This document shows positions 54,482 through 63,371 of a stretch of 64,000 bases of DNA, piece by piece. This stretch comes from Alteromonas pelagimontana (GTDB lineage: Bacteria; Pseudomonadota; Gammaproteobacteria; Enterobacterales; Alteromonadaceae). Made by a program: the position numbers and the translations under genes. Below the pieces are notes generated by a model. That model was not told the DNA's origin, searched no databases, and saw only the letters and a list, made by a program, of their open reading frames with translations. Within the stretch, counting starts at the first letter, position 1; each line of letters starts with the position of its first letter. The stretch lies in NCBI RefSeq assembly GCF_002499975.2, contig NZ_CP052766.1, forward strand, positions 2,232,001-2,296,000, read 5' to 3'.

Positions 54482-55897
54482 CTATCCCAGTTTATAAGCC
54501 TTTTTGGCGAGTTTGTAAGAAAGCTGAACAGCCAGCTCAGCGGCTTCAGATTCACTTACCCGATGCTCTACCACTAACTGGGCCAGAAAACGACAATCAA
54601 TGCGGCGAGCCACATCATGGCGAGCAGGAATAGATAAGAATGCTCGAGTATCGTCGTTGAAACCCACTGTGTTATAGAACCCGGCAGTTTCGGTTACCTG
54701 ATGACGAAAACGCAGCATGCCTTCCGGGCTATCATGGAACCACCAGGCAGGACCAAGCTTCAAGCTTGGATAATGCCCCGCCAGCGGTGCTAATTCGCGG
54801 GCATAGACGGTTTCGTCCAGCGTAAATAGAATAATGTTCAGGCGCGGATCGTTGCCATACTTATTGAGCAAAGGTTGCAGTGATTTCACGTAGTCCGTCT
54901 GCATTGGGATATCATGCCCTTTATCCCGGCCAAACTTTTTAAATAGTGCTTCGTTATGATTACGGAATGAACCGGGATGTATTTGCATTACCATGCCGTC
55001 TTCCACACTCATTCCGGCGAGTTCAGTCAGCATTTGTGCGCGGAAAAGCTCTTGATCCTGCGCACTGGATTTACCGGTTAACACACGGTCAAATAAGGCC
55101 TGACAATCCTGCAAAGCTAAATCGGCGGTCGCCGCAGTAGGATGACCATGATCGGTGGCAGTTGCGCCGTGATCGCGGAATACTTCCCGACGTTTACGCA
55201 GCGCATTAAGGTAACCTGCCCAGGAGTGGGAATCCTCACCGGTCATCTCACCTAATTTGCCAATATTGGCAACAAAATCTTCCCGTGAGGCATCAACCAC
55301 GTCGTCGGGACGAAAGGTGGTAATTACCCGCTTATCCCAACCGGTGCCTTTTATCGCGCTATGATGAGGCAAGCTATCCAACGCTCCCTCAGTAGTGGCA
55401 ATAACTTCAATATTAAACCGGTCCATCAGCGCGCGAGGCTTGTATTCAGGCTTGGCCAGTTCGGTGGTGATATGGTCGTAATATTCCATGGCATTGTCGC
55501 TACACAACATGTCCGTCATGCCAAATACATTGTGAAAGACAGTGTCGAGCCACATTCTGGAGGGCGTTGCCGCAAAAAGATAATAATGATCGGCCAGTAG
55601 TTGCCAGATTTTGCGGGGGTCGGTTTCAGATTCACCGCCATCCCAGCGCGGTATACCCAGACTTTCTAAAGGCACGCCCTGGCTGTACAACATTCTGAAT
55701 ACATAATGATCGGGTTTTATCAACAGCTCGGTGGCATTACCAAAGTTGCTATCCTTAGCAAACCAGCTGGGATCGGTGTGTCCATGAGGGCTGATGATTG
55801 GCAAATCACGGACAGACTGATATAAAGCCCGAGCAATGCTGCGCGTTTTTTCATCGACAGGAAAAAGTCTGTCTTCGTGTAACAAGATTGGTCTCAT
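54482..55897 (-). CDS. uxaC: Uronate isomerase
   Basis: 471 aa (E. coli UxaC 470). It opens with LHEDRLFPVDEKTRSIARALY and has the metal-site motif PHGHTDPSWFA (about 38-48) and the WWFHDSPEGMLR block in the C-terminal half. It converts galacturonate to tagaturonate and glucuronate to fructuronate. Gap of 12 bp after uxaA; 7 bp before the reductase. Confidence 0.96.
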   Translation of the reverse strand: MRPILLHEDRLFPVDEKTRSIARALYQSVRDLPIISPHGHTDPSWFAKDSNFGNATELLIKPDHYVFRMLYSQGVPLESLGIPRWDGGESETDPRKIWQLLADHYYLFAATPSRMWLDTVFHNVFGMTDMLCSDNAMEYYDHITTELAKPEYKPRALMDRFNIEVIATTEGALDSLPHHSAIKGTGWDKRVITTFRPDDVVDASREDFVANIGKLGEMTGEDSHSWAGYLNALRKRREVFRDHGATATDHGHPTAATADLALQDCQALFDRVLTGKSSAQDQELFRAQMLTELAGMSVEDGMVMQIHPGSFRNHNEALFKKFGRDKGHDIPMQTDYVKSLQPLLNKYGNDPRLNIILFTLDETVYARELAPLAGHYPSLKLGPAWWFHDSPEGMLRFRHQVTETAGFYNTVGFNDDTRAFLSIPARHDVARRIDCRFLAQLVVEHRVSESEAAELAVQLSYKLAKKAYKLG

Positions 55898-55909
55898 ATC
55901 ACTCTCTAC

Positions 55910-57412
55910 TTATAAGGTTACGCCACGCTTCCAGATGGCTATCTCGTGACTACCGTTTTTTTCATTACAGGTCAGCTGACCTGACGCCGTACTTAAGCAT
56001 AACTGGTACAGTTGCGCTGCGCAGTCGTCAATATCAACGCCTTGCAGCACTTGTCCCGCATTGAAGTCAATCCAGTGTGGTTTTTGTTTTGCGATCCTAG
56101 GATTTGACGATATTTTAATTGTGGGTACAGGGAACCCGAGCGGTGTACCACGCCCGGTGGTGAATAACACGATATGTGCGCCGCTGGCCGCTAACGCGGT
56201 GGCGCTGACTGCATCGTTGCCTGGTGCTTGTAAAAGAGACAGCCCTTTGGTGCTGACGGGTTGCCCGTATTGCAGCACACTGGTAACCGTGGCCTGACCG
56301 CCTTTTTGTACGGCACCAAGAGATTTCTCTTCCAGTGTAGTCAAGCCGCCGGCCTTATTGCCAGGAGAAGGATTTTCGTAAACAGGCTGCTTATGGTCGA
56401 GAAAATACTGTTTGAAGTCGTTAACCAGCTTCACTATGCCTTTAAATACGTCTTCGTTTATAGCGCGGTTCATCAGCAGTTGTTCAGCGCCAAACATTTC
56501 CGGAGTTTCGGTAAGAATGGCGGTGCCACCAGATTGGGTAATGAGATCAGTCATACGACCCACCAACGGATTAGCGGTAATACCGCTGAATGCGTCGCTG
56601 CCACCGCACTTCATACCCAACACTAATTCGCTGGCAGGAATGGGCTCGCGTTTGTCCGTCGATAGCACATCAAGCATCTCGTGAACCATGCTGATGCCTT
56701 CTTCAATTTCATCGACAACATCTTGCGAGTTAAAATATCGAATGCGGTTAGCGGGCTTGTCCACTGATTCCAACATACTGGATAGCTGATTGTTTTCGCA
56801 GCCTAATCCCACAATGAGTACGGCTCCCGCATTAGGGTGGGAAGCCAGCGCTGCAAGGATAGCGCGGGTGTCGTTTAGATCATCCCCTAGCTGCGAACAG
56901 CCAAAAGGGTGGGTGAAGGCACGAAAACCATCGCATTCTTTGGAAAACCGTCGTTCGCATTCTGAAGCAATTCGCTCAGCGGTACGGTTAACACAGCCGA
57001 CGGTATTAATGATCCAAACCTGGTTGCGAATTCCGACTGTCCCGTTTTCCCGGCGATAACCCATAAAACTGGCTTGATCTGAAGGTGGGTTTTGTAACGC
57101 ATCCTGCTTCTGCGGCGCATACACGTACTCTTCCTGCCCGCTTAATAAGGTTTTTAAATTATGACTGTGGATGTGCTCACCAGCTTTTACCGCTTCAGTA
57201 ACGTAACCAATAGGAAAACCATATTTCACTACCTTGTCACCCTGGGCAAGATCCGTCAGGGCGATTTTATGTCCGGCAGGAATTTCAGATAACAGCGTAA
57301 CTCCCAGGCTTTCAATGGTAGTGCCCGCCTCAAGCGCCAATGTACTCACGCCCACATTGTCATTGGGATGAACTTGAATAACTTTCGTTTGCTCTTGTGT
57401 CAGCTCTTGCAT
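55910..57412 (-). CDS. uxaA: Altronate dehydratase
   Basis: 500 aa, full length with the N-terminal SAF-like domain (GHKIALTDLAQGDKVVKYGFPIG) and the C-terminal catalytic domain (GVGCENN-like block GLGCENNQLS, KCGGSDAFSG). It dehydrates D-altronate to KDG. First gene of the leftward operon uxaA-uxaC-reductase-eda-kdgK-PL1. A pectin operator lies 65 bp upstream of the start. Confidence 0.95.
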   Translation of the reverse strand: MQELTQEQTKVIQVHPNDNVGVSTLALEAGTTIESLGVTLLSEIPAGHKIALTDLAQGDKVVKYGFPIGYVTEAVKAGEHIHSHNLKTLLSGQEEYVYAPQKQDALQNPPSDQASFMGYRRENGTVGIRNQVWIINTVGCVNRTAERIASECERRFSKECDGFRAFTHPFGCSQLGDDLNDTRAILAALASHPNAGAVLIVGLGCENNQLSSMLESVDKPANRIRYFNSQDVVDEIEEGISMVHEMLDVLSTDKREPIPASELVLGMKCGGSDAFSGITANPLVGRMTDLITQSGGTAILTETPEMFGAEQLLMNRAINEDVFKGIVKLVNDFKQYFLDHKQPVYENPSPGNKAGGLTTLEEKSLGAVQKGGQATVTSVLQYGQPVSTKGLSLLQAPGNDAVSATALAASGAHIVLFTTGRGTPLGFPVPTIKISSNPRIAKQKPHWIDFNAGQVLQGVDIDDCAAQLYQLCLSTASGQLTCNEKNGSHEIAIWKRGVTL

Positions 57413-57476
57413 AACTACCTGCCTGGTTGATACCTGTTTTAAACTATAAACGATAAAAACAGTTATTTTACATTAA

Positions 57477-57490
57477 TGCCACCGGTGGCA
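57477..57490. promoter_or_regulatory. Pectin-regulon operator 3, TGCCACCGGTGGCA
   Basis: Perfect 14-bp palindrome, 65 bp upstream of the uxaA start and 40 bp from the 3' end of the LacI gene. Same consensus as the sites near GH105, the TonB receptor and kduD. Confidence 0.78.
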
Positions 57491-57529
57491 TGATAAGGCA
57501 TAACGGAAATGCGATCAATACATGTTCCC

Positions 57530-58552
57530 TTACTTTTGCGCTTTTCTCGTTGATTCGCGAATAATTAAATGCGGCTTCACCAGGTAAGTATCCTGGTGCT
57601 CTGTCTGATAATGTTCAATTAACGCAATAATTTTCTTGGCTGCCAGCGCTGCCATTGCCACGACTGGCCGTTGTACCGTAGTTAATGAAGGGATAACCCG
57701 CGTAGCCAGCAAGTTATCATCGAACCCTGCGACAGACAAAGATTCAGGCACAGCGACTCCCATCTCATGGGCGACCTTAAGCACGCCTGCTGCCATTTCA
57801 TCATTATTGGCAAAAATAACCTGCGGCGGCGGTGACTGAATTAACAACGAACGCGCACATTCGATACCGCTTTCGTAGGTGTTTTTGCCTTCAATAATGC
57901 GGTTTTCAGCCACATCTACACCTAATTCTTTCAGCGTGTGGCAAAAACCTTCCAACCGCTCAATCGCTGAATAATAGTGTTTGGGGCCGCTGATAATGCC
58001 GATATCCCGATGACCCAGCGACACCAAATAGCGCGCCAAATCGCTTAACGCCGCGCGGTCATCCGATACCACGATATTCGCGTGGTCATCTAAGTCTACC
58101 GAGGCCATGCGTACGTAATTGATGTTTCTGTCTCGTAACGCAGCCGCCAGTTTTTTTGATTCAGATACCGGTGGCAGAATAATGACACCATCAATATTGG
58201 AACGTTTAACAAAGTGTACGCAATTATCAATAAAGTTCTCTGTGTCGTAGTTACACGGATGAACGACCAGTTCGTAGCCGCGTTCGGAACACACGCTCAG
58301 CACCCCCCGTTGCACCTGGTCGATATAGAGGGCGTCTGGGTTGTCATAAATCAAACCCAGTAAATAGGAACGGCTGGCGGCTAACCCGCGAGCCTGTTTG
58401 TCAGGTGAAAAGCCAAGATCATCAATGACCTTCTGAATTTTTTCGCGGGTGGCGACACCAACATTCGTCGCGCCGTTGATCACCCGCGAAACGGTGCGTT
58501 TCGAGACGCCTGAAATTCTCGCAACATCATTAATTGTAGGTCGTTTGTCCAT
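57530..58552 (-). CDS. LacI-family regulator of the pectin locus
   Basis: 340 aa. HTH TINDVARISGVSKRTVSRVING at residues 5-26 and a hinge, then the sugar-binding sensor domain (LLGLIYDNPDALYIDQVQRG). It sits between the uronate operon and the kdu-TRAP operon and is the only regulator in the locus, so it is the natural candidate to bind the TGCYACCGGTRGCA palindromes. Inducer is likely KDG or an unsaturated uronate, inferred. It is transcribed leftward, alone, with a weak ribosome site (AAAAGTCA). Confidence 0.9.
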   Translation of the reverse strand: MDKRPTINDVARISGVSKRTVSRVINGATNVGVATREKIQKVIDDLGFSPDKQARGLAASRSYLLGLIYDNPDALYIDQVQRGVLSVCSERGYELVVHPCNYDTENFIDNCVHFVKRSNIDGVIILPPVSESKKLAAALRDRNINYVRMASVDLDDHANIVVSDDRAALSDLARYLVSLGHRDIGIISGPKHYYSAIERLEGFCHTLKELGVDVAENRIIEGKNTYESGIECARSLLIQSPPPQVIFANNDEMAAGVLKVAHEMGVAVPESLSVAGFDDNLLATRVIPSLTTVQRPVVAMAALAAKKIIALIEHYQTEHQDTYLVKPHLIIRESTRKAQK

Positions 58553-58750
58553 TGACTTTTCACTTATTATTATTGGCCTGTATGACTGCTTACATTACAA
58601 GCGCGAACTTCTGTCTGTTGACAAGTGTATCCCTTCACCTGAGCGTAAAACAAATTTAATCAGCAACTTGTGTATGCACGCTATTATGATTTCGACCACT
58701 TCACTTGTTAAAAATATGTTTATGTATAATTTTTACCAAACATTTATAGT

Positions 58751-60046
58751 TCAAAAGCCAAACCACTGCGGCAACGCTTCGCTGAACCAGGCTACGTAGG
58801 TGACAAGCATAAGCACCACAAACATAGCTGCATATAAAGGGATCAGCGGGCGAATAATATCTTCCAATTTGGTTTTGGCAATGGCGCAGGTGACAAATAA
58901 TACTGCTCCCACCGGTGGCGAGCATAATCCGATGGATAAATTCAGTACAATCATTATACCAAACTGTAACGGTGACATACCCAGTTCCATTGCCACAGGC
59001 AAGAAGATAGGGGTAAATATGAGTACAGCCGGTGTCATATCTAAAAATGCACCCACTACAATCAGCAGCAAATTGATAAGCAGCAGAATAATAATGGGAT
59101 TGTCACTTAGCTGAAGCAGATAGTCGCTGAGCGACTGGGGAATATTCTCAAAGGATAACAACCATGACATCGCCGTTGAAGCCGCAATCAGCAGCATGAC
59201 GATGGCGGTGGTTTCCGCCGACTTTAGCAGAATTTCAGGGAGTTCTTTGGCTTTAACTTCGCCATAAAACCCCATTGAAAGCATCAATGCGTACACCACT
59301 GCAATGGCCCCAGCTTCGGTGGCCGTGAATATTCCCCCTACAATGCCACCAATGACCAGCACAATTAAAAATAAGCTCGGCACTGCTGCTAATACCTTTT
59401 TAGCGACAATTCGCAGCGGTAAGCGCTCAGAAAGCGGGAAGTTTTTCTTTTTGGCGTAGATAAAACACACGATCATCAGCGCCAGACCGACCATGATTCC
59501 CGGAAGGTAACCTGCCATAAATAATGCTGCGATCGAGACGCCGCCACTGGCGATAGCGTAAACAATCAAAATATTACTGGGCGGAATTAACATGCCGGTG
59601 GTCGAAGCGGCGGCAGTGACAGCGGCACTGAAATTGGGATCGTAACCGTTCTTTTTCATCTGCGGTAACATAAAGCTACCAATAGCGGAGGTAGCAGCTA
59701 CCGCTGATCCTGAAATCGCGCCGAAAAGCATACAGGAAACCACGTTTACCAGCGCCAGTCCGCCGGGAAGGGAGCCAATTAATGCCATTGCGCACTCGAT
59801 TAACCGCTTTGCTATACCGCCTCGGCCCATAATCAAACCAGAAAGTACAAAGAACGGAATGGCCAGCAAGGCAAAACTATCCAGCCCGCCCGCCATCCGC
59901 TGAGCGATGGTTGTGACCGCTGGCACCGCTTCGATGTTCATCAGCATGGCAATTAATGTGGCAAGTCCAATGCTGATGGAAACAGGCACGTTTATCAGCA
60001 AAAAGAAGAAAAATCCTACCACAAGGACAACAGCTGTCATTTCCAT
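58751..60046 (-). CDS. dctM: TRAP transporter large permease
   Basis: 431 aa with about twelve membrane segments typical of DctM/SiaM. Conserved features include AVLSGLIMGRGGIAKRLIE, LIPPSNILIVYAIASGG and LSIGLCSPPVGAVLF. It moves uronate products with the sodium gradient. The open frame reaches back to a TTG at 60076, but ATG 60046 overlaps the DctQ stop as TAATG and has AGGAG 8 nt upstream. Last gene of the kduD-kduI-dctPQM operon. Confidence 0.92.
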   Translation of the reverse strand: MEMTAVVLVVGFFFFLLINVPVSISIGLATLIAMLMNIEAVPAVTTIAQRMAGGLDSFALLAIPFFVLSGLIMGRGGIAKRLIECAMALIGSLPGGLALVNVVSCMLFGAISGSAVAATSAIGSFMLPQMKKNGYDPNFSAAVTAAASTTGMLIPPSNILIVYAIASGGVSIAALFMAGYLPGIMVGLALMIVCFIYAKKKNFPLSERLPLRIVAKKVLAAVPSLFLIVLVIGGIVGGIFTATEAGAIAVVYALMLSMGFYGEVKAKELPEILLKSAETTAIVMLLIAASTAMSWLLSFENIPQSLSDYLLQLSDNPIIILLLINLLLIVVGAFLDMTPAVLIFTPIFLPVAMELGMSPLQFGIMIVLNLSIGLCSPPVGAVLFVTCAIAKTKLEDIIRPLIPLYAAMFVVLMLVTYVAWFSEALPQWFGF

Positions 60047-60534
60047 TACAAAGGCTCCTGCGAGGCATCTAGCCAAAGGTTATAGATATTGATGATGCCG
60101 TAGAAAATCATGAGAGCGCCGGAGATCGGCAGTACAGAATAAATCCAGCCCATTTGAATGCCCAGCGCGGCGGAAACCTGATCCAGCTCCAGGGTGAGAT
60201 TTACCAAAGCGGCACCGCCGAATAGCAGCACCATTACACAAAAGGTCACAACCAGCAGTTCTACTAAAGTAAGCATCGCTTTGCGAACCGTTTCCGATTG
60301 CTTATCGACAATGAGATTAAAACCCAGGTGTGCCTTTTGACGGTAGGCGTACGCGGCACCCAAAATGCCGATCCAAATTAAAATAAAACGGGAAAGCTCT
60401 TCTGTAACCGAGGCGGGGTCCTGTAGCAGATAACGGGAAATAACCTGCCAGATAACCGCAAGCAGTATGCCCGACATGGCAAGAATCAGTGCCCAGGCAA
60501 GAGAATTATCGATGAATTTAATTATTGTTCGCAT
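60046..60534 (-). CDS. dctQ: TRAP transporter small permease
   Basis: 162 aa with four membrane segments, starting MRTIIKFIDNSLAWALILAMSG and containing EELSRFILIWIGILGAAYAYR, the DctQ family block. It pairs with DctM and is overlapped by it at the TAATG. Starts 2 bp after dctP. Confidence 0.92.
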   Translation of the reverse strand: MRTIIKFIDNSLAWALILAMSGILLAVIWQVISRYLLQDPASVTEELSRFILIWIGILGAAYAYRQKAHLGFNLIVDKQSETVRKAMLTLVELLVVTFCVMVLLFGGAALVNLTLELDQVSAALGIQMGWIYSVLPISGALMIFYGIINIYNLWLDASQEPL

Positions 60535-60536
60535 GA

Positions 60537-61526
60537 TTACATCGCCTTGATTTTTTCTAACAGATCGCCGACTTCAGTGCCTGCAAAGGTTTCATGAAAC
60601 GGTTGTACGGCATCAACAAATGGCTGTTTATCTGGATAAATGACTTCAACGCCATCGGCAATCACCTTTTCCAGCGATTCGCGAGTGGATTCCTGCCACA
60701 GTTTGCGCTGATACACCACCGAATCGTCCATCGCCTGCTGTAGCCATTGTTGTTGCTGCGGCGTCAAATTGTTCCACACTCGAGACGAGCACAACATGAC
60801 GTCGGGCACCGAGGTATGTTCATCCAATGAGTAATAACGAGAAATCTCGTAATGGCGGGAGAGATAGTAACTGGGCGGGTTATTTTCCGCGCCATCCACT
60901 ACGCCTTGCTGAAGCGCGGTATAAAGCTCGCCCCATGCCACTGGTGTGGCAGCTGCGCCCAATGCCCGGACGGTTTTCACTGCAGTAGGGCTATTTAGCA
61001 CCCGAATTTTTAAGCCTTTTAAATCTTTGGGTGTGTGGACTGGGCGGTCATTAGTGTAAAAGCTGCGGCTGCCAGCATCGTAATATCCCAGCCCTTTTAA
61101 TTTGAATGCGTCAAGGCCGCTGAGCAATTCGTCACCAATCGGGCTGTTCAGAACGTTCCAAAAATGTTCGTTATCACGAAACACATAAGGAATTGAAAAA
61201 ATTTGCATTTCCGGGGCAAAGCCTTCCAGCGGACTGGCTGAAACTTTAGTCATAGAAAGCGAACCGATTTGCAGCAGTTCCACCATCTCCCGTTCGGTTC
61301 CTAACTGGCTACCTGGGTAAATGTCTACCACCATTTTACCGTTGGAGTAAAATTTTAGACGTTCACCAAGATAGACCATCGCCTTGTGCACTGAATGCTG
61401 AGTATCCAGAGTGTGACCCAGACGCAGAATCACCTTGTCGCTATCCTCAGTATGATAACTACATGCGACTAACAGTGCGGTCAGCACAATGATTAACGGG
61501 CGACATAAAACTTTCAGCCAAAACAT
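60537..61526 (-). CDS. dctP: TRAP transporter substrate-binding lipoprotein
   Basis: 329 aa. Unlike most soluble DctP proteins it has a lipobox (LLVACS, Cys22), so it is probably anchored in the membrane. The DctP fold is clear: LRLGHTLDTQHSVHKAM, LKGLKIRVLNSPT (conserved Arg that binds the carboxylate) and DGAENNPPSYY. It captures a carboxylate sugar, most likely galacturonate or an unsaturated digalacturonate product, in the periplasm. Confidence 0.9.
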   Translation of the reverse strand: MFWLKVLCRPLIIVLTALLVACSYHTEDSDKVILRLGHTLDTQHSVHKAMVYLGERLKFYSNGKMVVDIYPGSQLGTEREMVELLQIGSLSMTKVSASPLEGFAPEMQIFSIPYVFRDNEHFWNVLNSPIGDELLSGLDAFKLKGLGYYDAGSRSFYTNDRPVHTPKDLKGLKIRVLNSPTAVKTVRALGAAATPVAWGELYTALQQGVVDGAENNPPSYYLSRHYEISRYYSLDEHTSVPDVMLCSSRVWNNLTPQQQQWLQQAMDDSVVYQRKLWQESTRESLEKVIADGVEVIYPDKQPFVDAVQPFHETFAGTEVGDLLEKIKAM

Positions 61527-61541
61527 AACTACCTCGCTTGC

Positions 61542-62387
61542 CTAGCGCAGTGCGCTGGGCGGGAATTTATCCATATCGTCATAGTCCAGGTTTTCCCCGG
61601 CCATACCCCAGATAAAGGCATAATTTGACGTACCGACACCGCAGTGAATGGACCAGGGCGGCGACAGCACAGCCTGCTCATTGGCAACAAAAATATGCCG
61701 CGTTTCGGTGGGCTCGCCCATGAAATGGCACACAGCCTGTCCATCAGCTAAATCAAAATAGAAGTACACCTCGTTGCGGCGGTCATGTTGATGGGCGGGA
61801 ATGGTGTTCCACACGCTGCCAGGGTTAAGGCGAGTCAGGCCCATCTGTAACTGGCAGGTCTCGACAATGGTGTTTATTAACAATTGATTGATGTCACGTT
61901 CGTTCGAGGTTTCCAGGCTGCCCAGATGCAGCACATTGGCTTCATTTTTCCCGACTTTTTTACACGGATAAGCATGATGGGCGGGGGCAGCATTTAAGTA
62001 GTATTTGGCTGGATTGGCGGCATCGTCAGAGCGGAACTCCACATCCGGATTGTCCTTGCCGATGTACAGGGCTTCTTCTCTATCCAGAGCATAGGTAATA
62101 TCGCCTACTACGACTGAGCCTGGCCCGCCTACGTTGATAACGCCTACCTCTCTACGGGCGGTAAAATAGGAGGCTTTTAGCTGATCATCGAGCACGTCCA
62201 GCTTCAATGGCTTGTCGGTGGGAACTGCACTGCCTACCATAAAACGTTCGTAGTGGCTGTAAATCCAATATACCTTGCCATGTTGCATAAGTTTGTCAGC
62301 CAGAAAGGCTTCACGTAGTTGCTCGGTGTCGTACCCTTTTACTTCTTGTTGTCCGATAGCATAGCGGACTTCATGTTCGGTGCTCAT
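61542..62387 (-). CDS. kduI: 5-keto-4-deoxyuronate isomerase
   Basis: 281 aa (E. coli 278). Cupin-type zinc enzyme with TIPAHQHDRRNEVYFYFD, which holds the metal-binding His and Glu residues. It converts 4-deoxy-L-threo-5-hexosulose uronate, the product of GH105 and oligogalacturonide lyase action, to 2,5-diketo-3-deoxygluconate for KduD. It lies between dctP (15 bp) and kduD (33 bp). Confidence 0.95.
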   Translation of the reverse strand: MSTEHEVRYAIGQQEVKGYDTEQLREAFLADKLMQHGKVYWIYSHYERFMVGSAVPTDKPLKLDVLDDQLKASYFTARREVGVINVGGPGSVVVGDITYALDREEALYIGKDNPDVEFRSDDAANPAKYYLNAAPAHHAYPCKKVGKNEANVLHLGSLETSNERDINQLLINTIVETCQLQMGLTRLNPGSVWNTIPAHQHDRRNEVYFYFDLADGQAVCHFMGEPTETRHIFVANEQAVLSPPWSIHCGVGTSNYAFIWGMAGENLDYDDMDKFPPSALR

Positions 62388-62420
62388 AATAAGTTCTTCC
62401 TCATGTAACAGGTTTGTTGG

Positions 62421-63179
62421 CTATCGCGCCAGAAAGCCGCCATCCACAGCCAGAATGTGACCATTGATATAGTTGCTCGCGCCGCTGGCAAGAAAGACTA
62501 CCGCTCCCTTAAGATCTTCAGTTTCGCCCCAGCGACCGGCGGGAATACGGGCACAAATTTCTTTGCTGCGAGTTTCGTCTTCCTGCAGTGCCTGAGTGTT
62601 GTCGGTGCGAATGTAGCCAGGTGCAATGGCGTTAACCTGAACATTATGCTGACCCCATTCATTCGCCAGCGCTTTGGTAAGTCCGGCGATAGCGTGTTTG
62701 CTCGCGGTATATGCCGGCACAGTAATGCCTCCGCTGTAACTCAACATGGATGCGGTGTTTATAATTTTCCCACTTTTTTGCGCCACCATGGTTTTGCCTA
62801 CCTGCTGGCTGAGCAAGAACGCAGAGTCGATATTGACTCGCAAAACGTGCTGCCACTGCTCAAGCGGAAAATCTACCGCAGGACTGCGAAAAATAGTGCC
62901 GCCGTTATTTACCAGAATGTCCAGACCATCCCATTCTGCCAACGCGGTATCTGCCAGTTGCTTCACTGCTTTCATATCTGATAAATCACCGTGCAATGCT
63001 ACTGCCTCATTGCCATTGGCTTTTATTGCCGCGACAGTTTCTGCGCAACCGCCTTCGCGGGAGCTGGCGCAAATTACTCGGGCGCCGGCTTCTGCCAGAG
63101 CGATAGCCATCGCTTGACCTATTCCCCGGCTGGCCCCTGTGACCAATGCGCGTTTACCGGTTAAGCTGAAATTTGGCAT
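62421..63179 (-). CDS. kduD: 2,5-diketo-3-deoxygluconate reductase (2-dehydro-3-deoxygluconate 5-dehydrogenase)
   Basis: 252 aa SDR protein. NAD(P) motif TGASRGIG (14-21), NNGG (91-94), catalytic Ser144 and Tyr157-x3-Lys161 (YTASK). It makes KDG from the KduI product. First gene of the operon; ribosome site AAGGAAAACAT; pectin operator 118 bp upstream. Confidence 0.94.
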   Translation of the reverse strand: MPNFSLTGKRALVTGASRGIGQAMAIALAEAGARVICASSREGGCAETVAAIKANGNEAVALHGDLSDMKAVKQLADTALAEWDGLDILVNNGGTIFRSPAVDFPLEQWQHVLRVNIDSAFLLSQQVGKTMVAQKSGKIINTASMLSYSGGITVPAYTASKHAIAGLTKALANEWGQHNVQVNAIAPGYIRTDNTQALQEDETRSKEICARIPAGRWGETEDLKGAVVFLASGASNYINGHILAVDGGFLAR

Positions 63180-63296
63180 ATGTTTTCCTTGCGTTGTCTG
63201 TTCAAATTCCGAGTAGGATCAGAACGATTTATGGGTAAATCTTTATCATCTTCCTTTCTACTACATCGGATTAACAATGTTAACAATATTTAAAAT

Positions 63297-63316
63297 AATT
63301 GCCACCGGTGGCAATT
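63297..63316. promoter_or_regulatory. Pectin-regulon operator 4, perfect 20-bp palindrome
   Basis: AATTGCCACCGGTGGCAATT is a perfect 20-bp palindrome, the longest of the four operator copies. It lies in the divergent promoter between kduD and the DUF4861 lipoprotein gene (56 bp upstream of the latter). A possible -35 TTGTCA at 63315-63320 overlaps its right edge, which would allow direct repression. Confidence 0.8.
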
Positions 63317-63371
63317 GTCAATATATTAGTGCAAAGTAATTACCTTCTCGACAGTAAAAATGGAGTTAGCA

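Noticed and set aside
58162..58175. Operator-like ATACCGGTGGCA inside the pectin LacI gene
   Set aside because: Coding, not palindromic over the full site, and mismatched at two arm positions. An internal roadblock for autoregulation is conceivable but unsupported.
58909..58918. CCACCGGTGG inside dctM, 12 of 14 matches to the pectin operator
   Set aside because: It codes the conserved SPPVGAV motif of the TRAP permease and is not at a promoter, so the match is probably forced by the protein.
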